Below, piece by piece: positions 35,847 through 45,310 of a DNA stretch of 64,000 nt (positions are counted from its first letter, which is position 1; the number at the start of each line of letters is the position of its first letter). Under the pieces are notes generated by a model. The model had not been told where the DNA came from, did not search any database, and worked only from the letters and a program-made list of their open reading frames with translations. The stretch is from Granulosicoccus sp036478595. Lineage in GTDB: Bacteria; Pseudomonadota; Gammaproteobacteria; Granulosicoccales; Granulosicoccaceae. The translations under genes were made by a program, and so were the position numbers. The DNA is taken from assembly GCA_036478595.1 (NCBI GenBank), contig JAZGEF010000020.1, positions 1 through 64,000 on the forward strand. The letters run 5' to 3'.

Positions 35847-36313
35847 ACACCTTGACAACATTACCAATCAAGGCCAAACAGGAGGGTGCCGCGCTAATGA
35901 TATCGCTGATTTTCATATTTATGATAACGGTGATCGGAATAACCGCCATGAAAGACGCCACGCTTGAAGGTCAGCTTGCTAATAATGCAATACAAAAGGA
36001 AATGACACTGCAGGCAGCAGAGGCTGCTAGTAACGTCCTATTCAATGACGAGGACAGCTTGATTGATTCCGTTTGTGACGACAACCCGTTATGGGAACCA
36101 CAAGCTCAATTACAGCAAACCGCCGAACAAACAACTCGCGCCCGCGTTGAATACAGCGGACGAGCAAATCCAATTGGGTACTCACTGGGCGGACCCATCG
36201 GTGCAAAACTGTTTGTAGTAACAGGTGACTCGCGGATAGATAGCGTGTCGACAGGTAGCCGTGTTTCACAAGGAGTGATCTATATAGGCGCACAAGAATT
36301 AGGAGATTGTTAA
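35843..36313 (+). CDS. pilX: Type IV pilus minor pilin PilX (copy 1)
   Basis: A 156-residue PilX-type minor pilin. Leader cleavage is at KQEG|AALMISLIFIFMITVIG; as in other PilX proteins the +5 Glu is absent. The segment GITAMKDATLEGQLANNAIQ and QAAEAASN match the family. The start is GTG 35843 within a GTGA overlap with the pilW stop. It ends at TAA 36311-36313, which shares one base with the pilY1 ATG. Confidence 0.9.
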   Translation: MNTLTTLPIKAKQEGAALMISLIFIFMITVIGITAMKDATLEGQLANNAIQKEMTLQAAEAASNVLFNDEDSLIDSVCDDNPLWEPQAQLQQTAEQTTRARVEYSGRANPIGYSLGGPIGAKLFVVTGDSRIDSVSTGSRVSQGVIYIGAQELGDC

Positions 36314-39300
36314 TGTTGTTTTCACGCCTTTGGACTCTTACAATAACAGTGCTGCTAAGCAGTTTGTGCTTGTCGCCCATCGTCACAGCCGACGATACCG
36401 AAATTTTTTACGGCAGAACCAGCGAAGCTGCCAATACCAACCCTAATATTCTATTTATTCTTGATACATCAGGATCGATGGGCAATTGGGACAACGCGGG
36501 CCGATCGCGGATGGATCGAATGAAACAAGCGATGAATCTGCTGTTGGATCAATCCAGTAGTTATAACGTAGGCGTGATGGGTTTCTCAGGCACTGCCCAA
36601 GGTGGGTCAATTCGTTTTCCCATCGGGGACTTAGAAGCTGACAGCGGTGAGCAATGTCCTGACGGGGTATGCCCTAGCGAAGTTATCGTAGTGCGCCCCA
36701 GCACTGGTAGTGACGACGCTACGCAGTTAGCAGGTACCGAAGAAGTCATTCTAGATAGTGTATCCCTCGGAATACCCGTTGAGCCGCCAACCATAGACAC
36801 AACTGGCCCTACCGGCACTGAAGTTAGTAATACGGCAGTAGCCGTAAGCTCCGTTGGTGAAACTGAATCGCTCCTCGCTGGGGGTACGCCAACTTTTGCA
36901 AATGACGAACTCATAACAAAATGGTTTTTTAATGGGTCTGCAGAAACCGACCCTACACGTTACGGGTACCGTTTCGAAAATATTGTAATACCTGCCGGTA
37001 CTACTGTTACAACAGCAAAAATAGTTTACACACACAATGGCGCAGCTAATCAATTGGGCGATATTTCTGCATACTTGACAGCAGAAGCGACTCCTAATCC
37101 CGATCCATACCATGATGGTATTAATGTTTTCGCTCCACTACAAAGTCGCCTTGACAATATACACACCACCAATGCATTGGTGTCGTGGACCAAAATGGCG
37201 CCCTCTGTTGATGGCACCAATCCAAGCATTGGGAACAAGGTTGAAACAACTGACATTAAAAGCTTGTTGACTGAAGTAGTTGGCCTAACGGGTTGGACTA
37301 GTGGTAATGCAGTATCGATACTAGTGACACCGGATGACAACTATTCGGCATCGAATGATTCAATACGGAACTTGCACGGTGTTGGAGCTGCAGGTAACAA
37401 AGCACCTGTACTTCATTATACCTACAGCGAAGATGTATCAACACCATTGGTCACCACCACCTTATCAGCATCAGCGCATGTCGATTTAATCACCGAGCAA
37501 AACACGACCACGAACACCAGCCGGAACCAAGCCAATCAGGTTAGTAATCTGTTTTTTGCCGGCACTCGAAACCAACCTCGTAAATTGGCCTTGCTGTTTG
37601 ACAACTCTGATATTCCAGCTAACGCCATAATCAAAACTGCGCGTTTGACACTAAACAGCGCCACCGACACTGCGGTGTTATCACCGGATGGCGATTGGGT
37701 AGCTGACGCAGGATCAGCAGCCCCAGACGTATCGGGCGGTGACAGTACAGATCCAGAGCCAAGCACTGATGTTGTTCCATTCGACATCAATATCAATGCT
37801 GAAAAAACAAGCTCACCAGCACCATATGGTACGGGCCTGTTCGGCCCCATCTCTGAGCACGGCGATGCGGCTCGCCCGCTCACCACTCAGTTCCAAAAAT
37901 GGCCCGCGGTTGACACTACGCCTGGCACAGTATTACTTAGCCCGGACATCACACCGGTTATTCAGGAACTAACTTCAGCCAGTGACTGGGATGTGGGCGA
38001 TGGATTCTCAATAGTATTAACAGCACCACCTGGACACAGCAACAAGGCCGACAATGTACGACGTATATTGACTTCCACGGATGTTAATAAACCAACGTTA
38101 ACCATCACGTGGGAAGATCCAAACAGCAATGGCAGCGACTCCGTAGCCACGCAAACAACGGCTTTACGATTTCCTAACGTACATGTACCACCAAATGCCA
38201 CGATAAAATCTGCGCACTTGGTATTTCGCTCGCATAAGTCGGGTGATTCTGAAACCATTGTCGATATCAGTGGCGAGGACATAGGCAACTCACCTGGAAT
38301 AACATCGGTTAATAATGACATTGGTAGGCGTGATCGAACTACTGCCCGCGAAGTCTGGAATGTTGAACCATGGCCTACTCTAGGTGAACCGTTCTCAAGC
38401 CCAGATATCAAGCGAGTTATTGAAGAAATCACAGAGCGTACAGATTGGTGCGGTGGTAATGCACTCACATTGTTTTTGAAAGGTGATGGCATTAGCACAG
38501 GTTATAGAGAGGCTATTGCGTACGAAGCGAATAGTGTAAAAGCGCCAACCCTTCGCATTGTATATGAGCCCGATAGTGTTACCAGCGAATCCTATTGTTC
38601 AAATAGCTCAGTTGTCGTCTCCTTGGTAGACGGTGCTGATGACGCCGTTCAAAATATCGCGACCAAAGCGGTAACCCTAACGGATAGCACGCTGTCAACC
38701 CAGGACACCAATGGTGCGCAACAGACCATCGGGCTACGTTTTCGTGGAGTAAAAGTGCCGCAAAATGCCGTTGTTGTTAGTGCTGCACTAGAACTTACCA
38801 CCACAACAGAAATTACGGACACACAAAACCTTTACATTCGCGTAGAAAACACGGATCACGCTGCCACCTTTCAATCAAGCGACGAAAACATAACAGATCG
38901 CAACTACAGTCAATCTGTAACCTGGTCTAGCGGCGCCGTTGCCGCTGGCGAAAGCGCGTTTACCGCAGATTTAACCAACTTGGTGAAACAGGTTGTTGAT
39001 CGATCGGGTTGGGTAAGTGGTAATGCCATGGCATTCAGCGTTGATGGAGCCGGTGCTCGGGTGTTTCATTCTATCGACACCAGCGAAGCCGCTGGAGCCC
39101 GCCTCATCGTGTACTACCAATCGACACGTTCTGACGCCGGTACACGACATAGAGATAACCTAAAAAGAGAAATTGACAGTATGGTGGCACAGAGTGGTAC
39201 CCCTATCGTCGACGCCTATTATGAGGCTGCACAGTACTATCGAGGTGGCGAAGTTAACTACGGCTTAAAGCGTGGCAATCAAGGAGATATTGACCGGTAT

Positions 39301-41871
39301 CATCGGGTCAGCCATCCAAACTCCTACGCTAATGGCGTAGTAGATCGGTCCAGTAGTTGTACCGATGCTGATCTCAATTCAACGAGCTGCCGTAGCGAGG
39401 AAATCGAGCCACTCGGTGGTGTCAATCCAAGCTATATTTCACCAATGGCCAGTCAATGCCAGCAAAATCACATTGTGTTGTTGTCGGACGGTGAAGCACA
39501 ATCTATATCTTCAACGAGTGACGCCCAAGCTCTGATGGGAGGTGGGTCATGCACGCTCGACAATACAGGTTCGTACAACAGTAAAGAGATGTGCGGACGC
39601 GAGCTTGCAAAGTGGATGTACGATAATGATCACAGCGACGCTATGGATGAAAAACAGAACGTCATCACTCACACAATCGGGTTCAACCTAACTGATCCAC
39701 AGTTTCTTCAAGATATAGCCGCCGCTGGCGAAGGCAAATTCTATCCGGCAAATTCAGCAGCAGAACTGCTCACTGCGTTTAAGAACATTTTTATAAACGT
39801 GAGTAAAACGGATACTAGCTTTGTGGCACCTACCGCGACAGTCAGTCAGGCCAACCGAATGAAGCACCGCGAAGACGTGTATTACTCGTTGTTTAAACCA
39901 GAGGGCACAGCTCGTTGGGCAGGCAATCTTAAAAAATACAAAGTCCGTGGTGAGGAAGGCCAAAACGCGGTTATTATCGACTCCAAGGACGAAGTAGCGA
40001 TAGACCCTGATTCCGGTGATTTTAAGCCATCATCAAGAAGTTTTTGGTCGAGCGTAAACGACGGTGGTAGTGTGTTACTCGGTGGAGCAGCTGAAAAAAT
40101 AGAACGCAACGGAGTATCAAACCTTGGCCGTAATGTTTATACCTACACAGGCCATAACACTAACCTAAGCGACATCAGTAACCAATTGTTGCCAGGCAAC
40201 CCTGACCTTGATCCTTCATGGTTTGAACTACCACCGCTGCTCGCGGAAGATCCAAATTACTACACCGATTTGGTTAATTGGGTGCATGGCCAAGATCTAC
40301 AAGATATTGACGGAGATAACAACACCACTGAAAGTCGTGGCGAAATGGGCGACCCACTGCATTCGCAACCATTGTTGCTTAACTATGCCGATGGCAGCAG
40401 CATCGTATATGTTGCAACTAACGAGGGATTTTTGCATGCAGTAGATCACCTTACCGGTTGGGAAAAATTTGCCTTTATGCCTAAAGAGCTTCTTAAAAAT
40501 GCTACCCGTTTTTATGAAAACTCCCCAACCCGTAGCCGACCTTATGGTTTGGATGGTGGCATGTCAGTTTGGATTGACGATACCGATAACGACGGCCTAA
40601 TCGATCCAGGCGAAAAGGCTTATGTCTATATTGCTATGCGACGTGGTGGCAATAGTTATTACGCGCTTGATGTCAGTAACTACAATGCGCCCAAGTATTT
40701 ATGGTCAATACAAGGCGGTTCGACTACCCTAGACGCTGACCCCGCCACGGCTGATGGTGATTTCGAAGAACTATCCGATACTTGGTCGCTACCTGTCAAA
40801 AGCAAAATCCGTGACGGCGATGTAGTTCGCGATGTGCTCATATTTGGTGGCGGCTACGATCCAAATCAAGATCCGTCTTCAACCACATCAACCGATGCGG
40901 GTACTACCGATCCCGTTGATACACTTGGCAGAACTATCGACGGTGTTGGTCGAGCGATATTTATAGTCGATGCTGAAACCGGTGAGGAACTATGGCAAAC
41001 CGACGGATCATTCGCTGGAATGCTCTACAGCATTCCATCGGATATCCGCGTTATTGATATTAACCTTGACGGGCTTGCAGACCAATTGTACGTGGGTGAT
41101 ATGGGCGGGCAAGTTTGGCGCTTGGATATCGACAACGATAGTAGTAACTCTAATTCACTATTTCATCGCGTAACGGGTGACATTATTGCTAGCCTTGCAG
41201 ACGACGATGCGCCAAACGCAAGACGGTTTTACTACGCACCAGATGTATCGATTCTCAATACTGACGGTGCTCAACAGCTAGCCATTTCAATTGGCTCGGG
41301 CTGGCGTGCGCATCCCCTAGATACCGGTGTTGAAGATAGATTTTATAGCTTGCGTTACAAACATGTGTATACCAAGCCTATCGATTCATACGGAAATTTG
41401 GTGTATAACGAAATCACCGAAGCTGATCTAACTGACGTGACTGAAAGTTCGTTCGGCACGCCTTTGGAAAACGACGCGCAGGGTTGGTATCTTCGATTGT
41501 CGCAAGCGGGCGAAAAAGTACTCGCCACTAGCGTAACAGCAGACGGTAACATTCTTTTCACCACCTACCTACCTGGTGAATCTTCAGGAGTGTGTTCTGC
41601 TGCCGTTGGTTCAGGTGCTGTTTATGCAGTCAATGCGCTTAATGGTGATCCGGTTCTGGATCTGGATAAATCAGGCTCGGAGGCCTACCTAACCGGTGCC
41701 GATAGAATGCGAAAGCTGACACATGCTGGCATACCCCCTGCAACCACCATCTTATTTCCTACTGCAGGTAAGGCCACTGTACTGGTTGGTACCGAAACGT
41801 TAAGTGAAATCGAAGTGGGTAAACCCCGCCGTCGAACATTTTGGCAAGAGGCTCTAGACGATAATCTGTAA
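36313..41871 (+). CDS. pilY1: PilC/PilY1-type pilus tip adhesin with four inserted modules (copy 1)
   Basis: An 1852-residue exported tip adhesin. Signal peptide ~1-27 (cut near VTADD). A von Willebrand A domain begins with NILFILDTSGSMG (MIDAS Asp51-Ser53-Ser55) and resumes near 39160 with GTPIVDAYYEAAQYYRGG and HIVLLSDGEAQS. Between them (about 36830-39125) lie four beta-sandwich-like modules, each ending in a D(I/L)xxx(V/I)xE...W-x-x-G-(N/D) helix/strand signature (near 37290, 37985, 38445 and 39008). The C-terminal ~600 residues are the PilY1 beta-propeller (PFAM PilY1 type), with calcium-loop-like acidic runs at ~40573-40617 (DDTDNDGLIDPGE) and ~41056-41110 (DINLDGLADQ). The start is ATG 36313, with AGGAG 7 bases upstream and a TAATG overlap with pilX; a TTG at 36307 is rejected. 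It is about 1.6 times the length of Pseudomonas PilY1. Confidence 0.93.
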   Translation: MLFSRLWTLTITVLLSSLCLSPIVTADDTEIFYGRTSEAANTNPNILFILDTSGSMGNWDNAGRSRMDRMKQAMNLLLDQSSSYNVGVMGFSGTAQGGSIRFPIGDLEADSGEQCPDGVCPSEVIVVRPSTGSDDATQLAGTEEVILDSVSLGIPVEPPTIDTTGPTGTEVSNTAVAVSSVGETESLLAGGTPTFANDELITKWFFNGSAETDPTRYGYRFENIVIPAGTTVTTAKIVYTHNGAANQLGDISAYLTAEATPNPDPYHDGINVFAPLQSRLDNIHTTNALVSWTKMAPSVDGTNPSIGNKVETTDIKSLLTEVVGLTGWTSGNAVSILVTPDDNYSASNDSIRNLHGVGAAGNKAPVLHYTYSEDVSTPLVTTTLSASAHVDLITEQNTTTNTSRNQANQVSNLFFAGTRNQPRKLALLFDNSDIPANAIIKTARLTLNSATDTAVLSPDGDWVADAGSAAPDVSGGDSTDPEPSTDVVPFDININAEKTSSPAPYGTGLFGPISEHGDAARPLTTQFQKWPAVDTTPGTVLLSPDITPVIQELTSASDWDVGDGFSIVLTAPPGHSNKADNVRRILTSTDVNKPTLTITWEDPNSNGSDSVATQTTALRFPNVHVPPNATIKSAHLVFRSHKSGDSETIVDISGEDIGNSPGITSVNNDIGRRDRTTAREVWNVEPWPTLGEPFSSPDIKRVIEEITERTDWCGGNALTLFLKGDGISTGYREAIAYEANSVKAPTLRIVYEPDSVTSESYCSNSSVVVSLVDGADDAVQNIATKAVTLTDSTLSTQDTNGAQQTIGLRFRGVKVPQNAVVVSAALELTTTTEITDTQNLYIRVENTDHAATFQSSDENITDRNYSQSVTWSSGAVAAGESAFTADLTNLVKQVVDRSGWVSGNAMAFSVDGAGARVFHSIDTSEAAGARLIVYYQSTRSDAGTRHRDNLKREIDSMVAQSGTPIVDAYYEAAQYYRGGEVNYGLKRGNQGDIDRYHRVSHPNSYANGVVDRSSSCTDADLNSTSCRSEEIEPLGGVNPSYISPMASQCQQNHIVLLSDGEAQSISSTSDAQALMGGGSCTLDNTGSYNSKEMCGRELAKWMYDNDHSDAMDEKQNVITHTIGFNLTDPQFLQDIAAAGEGKFYPANSAAELLTAFKNIFINVSKTDTSFVAPTATVSQANRMKHREDVYYSLFKPEGTARWAGNLKKYKVRGEEGQNAVIIDSKDEVAIDPDSGDFKPSSRSFWSSVNDGGSVLLGGAAEKIERNGVSNLGRNVYTYTGHNTNLSDISNQLLPGNPDLDPSWFELPPLLAEDPNYYTDLVNWVHGQDLQDIDGDNNTTESRGEMGDPLHSQPLLLNYADGSSIVYVATNEGFLHAVDHLTGWEKFAFMPKELLKNATRFYENSPTRSRPYGLDGGMSVWIDDTDNDGLIDPGEKAYVYIAMRRGGNSYYALDVSNYNAPKYLWSIQGGSTTLDADPATADGDFEELSDTWSLPVKSKIRDGDVVRDVLIFGGGYDPNQDPSSTTSTDAGTTDPVDTLGRTIDGVGRAIFIVDAETGEELWQTDGSFAGMLYSIPSDIRVIDINLDGLADQLYVGDMGGQVWRLDIDNDSSNSNSLFHRVTGDIIASLADDDAPNARRFYYAPDVSILNTDGAQQLAISIGSGWRAHPLDTGVEDRFYSLRYKHVYTKPIDSYGNLVYNEITEADLTDVTESSFGTPLENDAQGWYLRLSQAGEKVLATSVTADGNILFTTYLPGESSGVCSAAVGSGAVYAVNALNGDPVLDLDKSGSEAYLTGADRMRKLTHAGIPPATTILFPTAGKATVLVGTETLSEIEVGKPRRRTFWQEALDDNL

Positions 41872-41878
41872 TTCCGGC

Positions 41879-41914
41879 GCTGCAGTTATGCGATGTACTT
41901 CTCATTACTGCAGC
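41879..41914. other. Inverted repeat after pilY1 copy 1
   Basis: GCTGCAGT (41879-41886) and ACTGCAGC (41907-41914) form a perfect 8-bp stem with a 20-base loop, 8 bases after the pilY1 stop. There is no T-run, so it is not a classical intrinsic terminator; mRNA stabilisation or a protein site is possible. The rest of the 154-base gap to pilE shows no clear promoter. Confidence 0.35.
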
Positions 41915-42025
41915 CCAGATAACAGCTTGCTAAAAAATGACAACATATAAGTGGCTCTAAGGCCGTTAACCAGAATAAGGACATTCCGAACAAACGGGAT
42001 TCAAACAATAGAGCGGCATTGACAC

Positions 42026-42436
42026 ATGAACACAACTCATACTCTTCAGCACAAACAATGCTCTCAGTCTGGTTTTACGATGATTGAACTACTCATCGTA
42101 ATCGCGATCATCGGCATCCTGACCGGAATTGCCTACCCGTCATACCAGTCGCATATGCAAAACACTCGACGCTCTGATGCGCATTTATCCTTATTAAACG
42201 CAGCACAAACACTTGAACGCTGTAAGGCAACTCAATACAGCTATTTGGGATGTGCAGCAAGTGTTTCTACTACCACACCTCAAGACTTATACACGATCAG
42301 CCTAACCCCAGCCCCAACGGCGTCAAGCTACACAATTATAGCGACCGCTATTAACGTTCAGGCAGAAGACACGGCTTGCGCAGAAATCACATTAAACCAG
42401 CTCGGTGAGCAACTACCTGCTGAGTGCTGGGACTAA
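42026..42436 (+). CDS. pilE: Type IV pilin PilE-like minor pilin
   Basis: A 136-residue pilin. Processing site QSG|FTMIELLIVIAIIGILTGIAYPSYQSHM (canonical, Glu +5), then RRSDAHLSLLNAAQTLERC and a disulfide-capable C-terminus (Cys pair ERCKATQYSYLGC; later DTACAE, AECWD). It resembles PilE, the last gene of the fimT-pilVWXY1-pilE locus in pseudomonads, more than a major pilin PilA. It stands alone between the two minor-pilin operons, 154 bases after pilY1 and 124 bases before the second fimT. Only one copy exists in this locus, so it may serve both. Confidence 0.88.
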   Translation: MNTTHTLQHKQCSQSGFTMIELLIVIAIIGILTGIAYPSYQSHMQNTRRSDAHLSLLNAAQTLERCKATQYSYLGCAASVSTTTPQDLYTISLTPAPTASSYTIIATAINVQAEDTACAEITLNQLGEQLPAECWD

Positions 42437-42560
42437 TACCTTTAGATGCCGAGTAGTCCGCATTTTGCCTTTAGTACCAATACCGAAGTGGCAATCTCGA
42501 CTTGCGCACATACCAATAAAGGTTTCTAAATCTGCATATTCCCCGGCCGTTAACAGTGGA

Positions 42561-43175
42561 ATGGAGAAACAACAAAAAAATGGATTCACGCTCATAGAGC
42601 TAATGATCGCACTGTTGGTTGCGGGCATATTGCTGGGCGTTGGTATACCCAGCTTCTCGGGAGCGATCTCCAACAGTCGAATGAGTGGCACCTACAATGA
42701 TGTTGCACAAGCGCTTTACATCGCCCGATCTGAAGCGGTCAAAGGCTCTGAAAGAATCACTGTCTGCCCACGTGTTGACGGCGACGTACACGAGTGCGGA
42801 GACGATTGGTCAACCGGCATATTGGTTTTTGTTGACAACGATCCCGTTCTAAGTGCTGACCCCGCCATGCTTGGTCCTGAAGATATCGTAGTGCATTCGC
42901 AGAGGAAATATAAAAAGGGTAGCACCATCACAGCACACCAATCGACAAATAGAAGCCAGTCGAGTGTTGATCCCATTGGCTGGATTCGATACGACTCGAC
43001 CGGTAAAACCAGTTGGGGCAATGGTTTTTTCAAACTTTGCGACGACAAGCGCGGCGCTGAAAGTTCAAAAGCACTCAACATCGTAGCCACCGGAAACCTA
43101 CGTCGCGGCCGACCCGTTGATACCAGTAGCAACACACCGGCCGATGTTTATGGAAGAGCAATATTATGTCCATAA
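42561..43175 (+). CDS. fimT: Type IV minor pilin, GspH/FimT family (copy 2)
   Basis: A 204-residue paralogue of the 33578 gene. Leader MEKQQKNG is followed by FTLIELMIALLVAGILLGVGIPSF, then a Cys pattern like copy 1 (VCPRVDG, HECGDDW, KLCDDKRG, ILCP). The shared segments NSRMSGTYN... versus NSRQTAVYN... and the GDxRKARR/GNLRRGR tail show common ancestry. ATG 42561 is chosen because the frame is open 156 bases further upstream only through pilE and the gap, which would give an implausible 60-residue leader. It overlaps pilV by 10 bases, as in operon 1. Confidence 0.9.
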   Translation: MEKQQKNGFTLIELMIALLVAGILLGVGIPSFSGAISNSRMSGTYNDVAQALYIARSEAVKGSERITVCPRVDGDVHECGDDWSTGILVFVDNDPVLSADPAMLGPEDIVVHSQRKYKKGSTITAHQSTNRSQSSVDPIGWIRYDSTGKTSWGNGFFKLCDDKRGAESSKALNIVATGNLRRGRPVDTSSNTPADVYGRAILCP

Positions 43176-43699
43176 AATATATATCGCCTCAGACCAAGAC
43201 CCAACAAGGTGTCGGGCTTATCGAAATATTAATCACCGTTGTGTTGTTATCAATCGGCTTTCTTGCCGCTGCTCAAATGCAAATTCAGGGTATGCGTTTT
43301 AGTCAAAGCGCCTATTTTCAATCGCAGGCATATTTTTTAACTAGCGATATGATTGATCGTATGCGGGCTAATCTTGACGGCATTGAAGCTGGTTATTACG
43401 ACAACTTAGTTACCTCTGCTAGCCTATCATCGCCTGGTTGTGAAGACTCCGCATGCTCGCCTAACCAACTGGCTCAACAAGATTTATTCGACTGGAGTGC
43501 GAAACTCTACTCAATGCAAGGCGACTCAAACTTTGTTCCAACATTACCGAGTTCGGATCCAGTTTCTGCAACCGGCACAATCACTCCGCTTGGCGATAAT
43601 ATCTATCAAGTGCGTATGACATGGTCCGAAATAATTGACGGTGTTGAAACACCGGGCTTTGTGCAGATGAACTTCGCGCCGGAATTAAACGTACTATGA
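43166..43699 (+). CDS. pilV: Type IV pilus minor pilin PilV (copy 2)
   Basis: A 177-residue paralogue of the 34177 gene. Cleavage site QQG|VGLIEILITVVLLSIGF, then AAQMQIQGMRFSQSAYFQSQA and DMIDRMRANLDG. The second half also aligns by eye with copy 1 (SPGCEDSACSPNQLAQQDLF versus SCITAQTACTPAQLAEADLY; FVPTLPSS versus FVPSLPSS). ATG 43166 overlaps the fimT stop by 10 bases and the stop overlaps pilW by ATGA. Confidence 0.91.
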   Translation: MSIKYISPQTKTQQGVGLIEILITVVLLSIGFLAAAQMQIQGMRFSQSAYFQSQAYFLTSDMIDRMRANLDGIEAGYYDNLVTSASLSSPGCEDSACSPNQLAQQDLFDWSAKLYSMQGDSNFVPTLPSSDPVSATGTITPLGDNIYQVRMTWSEIIDGVETPGFVQMNFAPELNVL

Positions 43700-44823
43700 G
43701 TATTCGCAAGATACGCCTAAGTGGTTTTTCTCTGGTTGAGCTGTTGATCGCAATGGCGCTGGGTTTGATTTTAGTTACCGGTATGATCGCGGTTTTTTCT
43801 GGCAACAAACGCACCAGCGAACTAACCTCCGAAATGGCAAATATGCAGGAGAGTGCCCGCTTTGTATTGGAAACTATTTCAAACGACATAAGGTCCGCAG
43901 GCTTCCAAGGATGCCTTGGGCTTGATCACGGCAGCATGGATGACCTTACTAACGAACAAGTCATTGGTAATCGAGGCATGTACCTTACAGCTGCGACAGG
44001 CTCTATCATTATGGGCCCCGGTAATTGGCAGCCACAGCCCGTGGGTGGATTCGTTCTACCAGGATCAATAGTAGCCGTAACAGGCACGCACACAATATCC
44101 TTGCAAGGCGGAACCGAAAATCGGGTAGATTTAGAAGAACCAATGCATGATGGCACCCGCCCTAACCCGGCAATACCGTTAGTTCTAGAAAAACTTGCGC
44201 CGTTTAGTGCCAATGTTGGATCCCCGGTTATCATTGCAGATTGCGAGAATTCCAATCTGTTTACCATCACTGACATGCAGCTGGTAAATGATAGTTGGGT
44301 CATTAGCCACGAGGCTTCCGAAAACACTACTGGTGCTTTTACACAGCCTTTTGGTAACAACAACAAACTGCGACAAGTTTCAGTGACACCGTATTTCAAT
44401 CATATCTATTTTATTGGTGACGCAGGTGTTCTTACTGAGAAGGGAGACAGGATCACCTCTCTTTATCAACAATCGTATCCATTCGATCCTGTAGTAAACC
44501 CCCCTACTGAACTTATACAGGGTATCGAGAATATGCGTGTGTCATTTGGCATCCAAGACAGAAACGGCCAAGTCCAATACGTTCAAGCAAACGAACCAGC
44601 TTATGATCCCAGCGCTGTGGTGAGTGTTCAAATCGGTTTACTGATGAGTTCATGGGATCAAATTGCATCGGTAGATGACGAAAACACCTATGTGCTTGCG
44701 GGTCAGCAAATCCCAGCATCTGCACTATCAGTTGATGGTAATACACATCCTTTGGATGCAAGATTCCGGTTGGCATTTAATACCACGGTGAAAGTACGCA
44801 ACCGACGAGTGCAAAAACAATGA
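43696..44823 (+). CDS. pilW: Type IV pilus minor pilin PilW (copy 2)
   Basis: A 375-residue paralogue of the 34752 gene. Cleavage site LSG|FSLVELLIAMALGLILV, then MIAVFSGNKRTSELTSEMANMQESARFVLETISNDIRSAGF in consecutive segments. The C-terminal LYQQSYPFDPVVNPPTELIQGIENMRV parallels copy 1, and it ends with VKVRNRR, close to VTIRNRR of copy 1. ATGA overlaps join it to pilV and to pilX. Confidence 0.93.
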   Translation: MSIRKIRLSGFSLVELLIAMALGLILVTGMIAVFSGNKRTSELTSEMANMQESARFVLETISNDIRSAGFQGCLGLDHGSMDDLTNEQVIGNRGMYLTAATGSIIMGPGNWQPQPVGGFVLPGSIVAVTGTHTISLQGGTENRVDLEEPMHDGTRPNPAIPLVLEKLAPFSANVGSPVIIADCENSNLFTITDMQLVNDSWVISHEASENTTGAFTQPFGNNNKLRQVSVTPYFNHIYFIGDAGVLTEKGDRITSLYQQSYPFDPVVNPPTELIQGIENMRVSFGIQDRNGQVQYVQANEPAYDPSAVVSVQIGLLMSSWDQIASVDDENTYVLAGQQIPASALSVDGNTHPLDARFRLAFNTTVKVRNRRVQKQ

Positions 44824-45296
44824 ATGTACCTAATCGCACAAAATATAATCATCATGATCAGAGTGGCGCTGCCCTCATGATCGCGATGATCATGATTTTT
44901 ATGCTTTCTATTATGGGTATTTCATCGATGCGTGGCTCTTCACTAGAGCGTCGTATGGCTAGTAACTCTGTTCAAAGTGCGGCGACATTCCAATCGGCGG
45001 AATCGTTGACTGACATTGCATTGAATACATCTGCCAATCTTGAAATGGCATGGAAGGAACAGCCCACCGCCTACAAAATTCCCAACATTGATTTAAAAAA
45101 TTCATTTGCGGCCTCACAAGGTATCGAAGCTGAATACCTTGGCGATAGTACGCCGCTCGGTTTTTCGATAGGTGTCAACACCGGTGGCGGCTTTACCGCG
45201 TTTAACTACGAAGTTAGAGGCGGAAGCAAGATAGAAGAATCTAGAACGTCTTCAGCAGTTTTTCAAGGCGCGTACCGAGTAGTTCCGGGATTTTAA
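44820..45296 (+). CDS. pilX: Type IV pilus minor pilin PilX (copy 2)
   Basis: A 158-residue paralogue of the 35843 gene. Cleavage site QSG|AALMIAMIMIFMLSIMGISS lacks the +5 Glu as in copy 1, followed by SSLERRMASNSVQSAATFQSAES. Unlike copy 1 it starts with ATG (ATGA overlap with pilW). It ends 14 bases before pilY1 copy 2, so here pilX and pilY1 are not overlapped. Confidence 0.9.
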   Translation: MNVPNRTKYNHHDQSGAALMIAMIMIFMLSIMGISSMRGSSLERRMASNSVQSAATFQSAESLTDIALNTSANLEMAWKEQPTAYKIPNIDLKNSFAASQGIEAEYLGDSTPLGFSIGVNTGGGFTAFNYEVRGGSKIEESRTSSAVFQGAYRVVPGF

Positions 45297-45310
45297 GCGA
45301 GGCATCACGA

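Noticed and set aside
37962..38498. 178-codon open frame on the minus strand inside pilY1 copy 1
   Set aside because: Antisense to clearly conserved PilY1 modules; composition is that of a shadow frame.
42405..42560. Upstream extension of fimT copy 2 into pilE
   Set aside because: It would give a 60-residue prepilin leader; ATG 42561 gives a normal 8-residue leader before the cleavage site.
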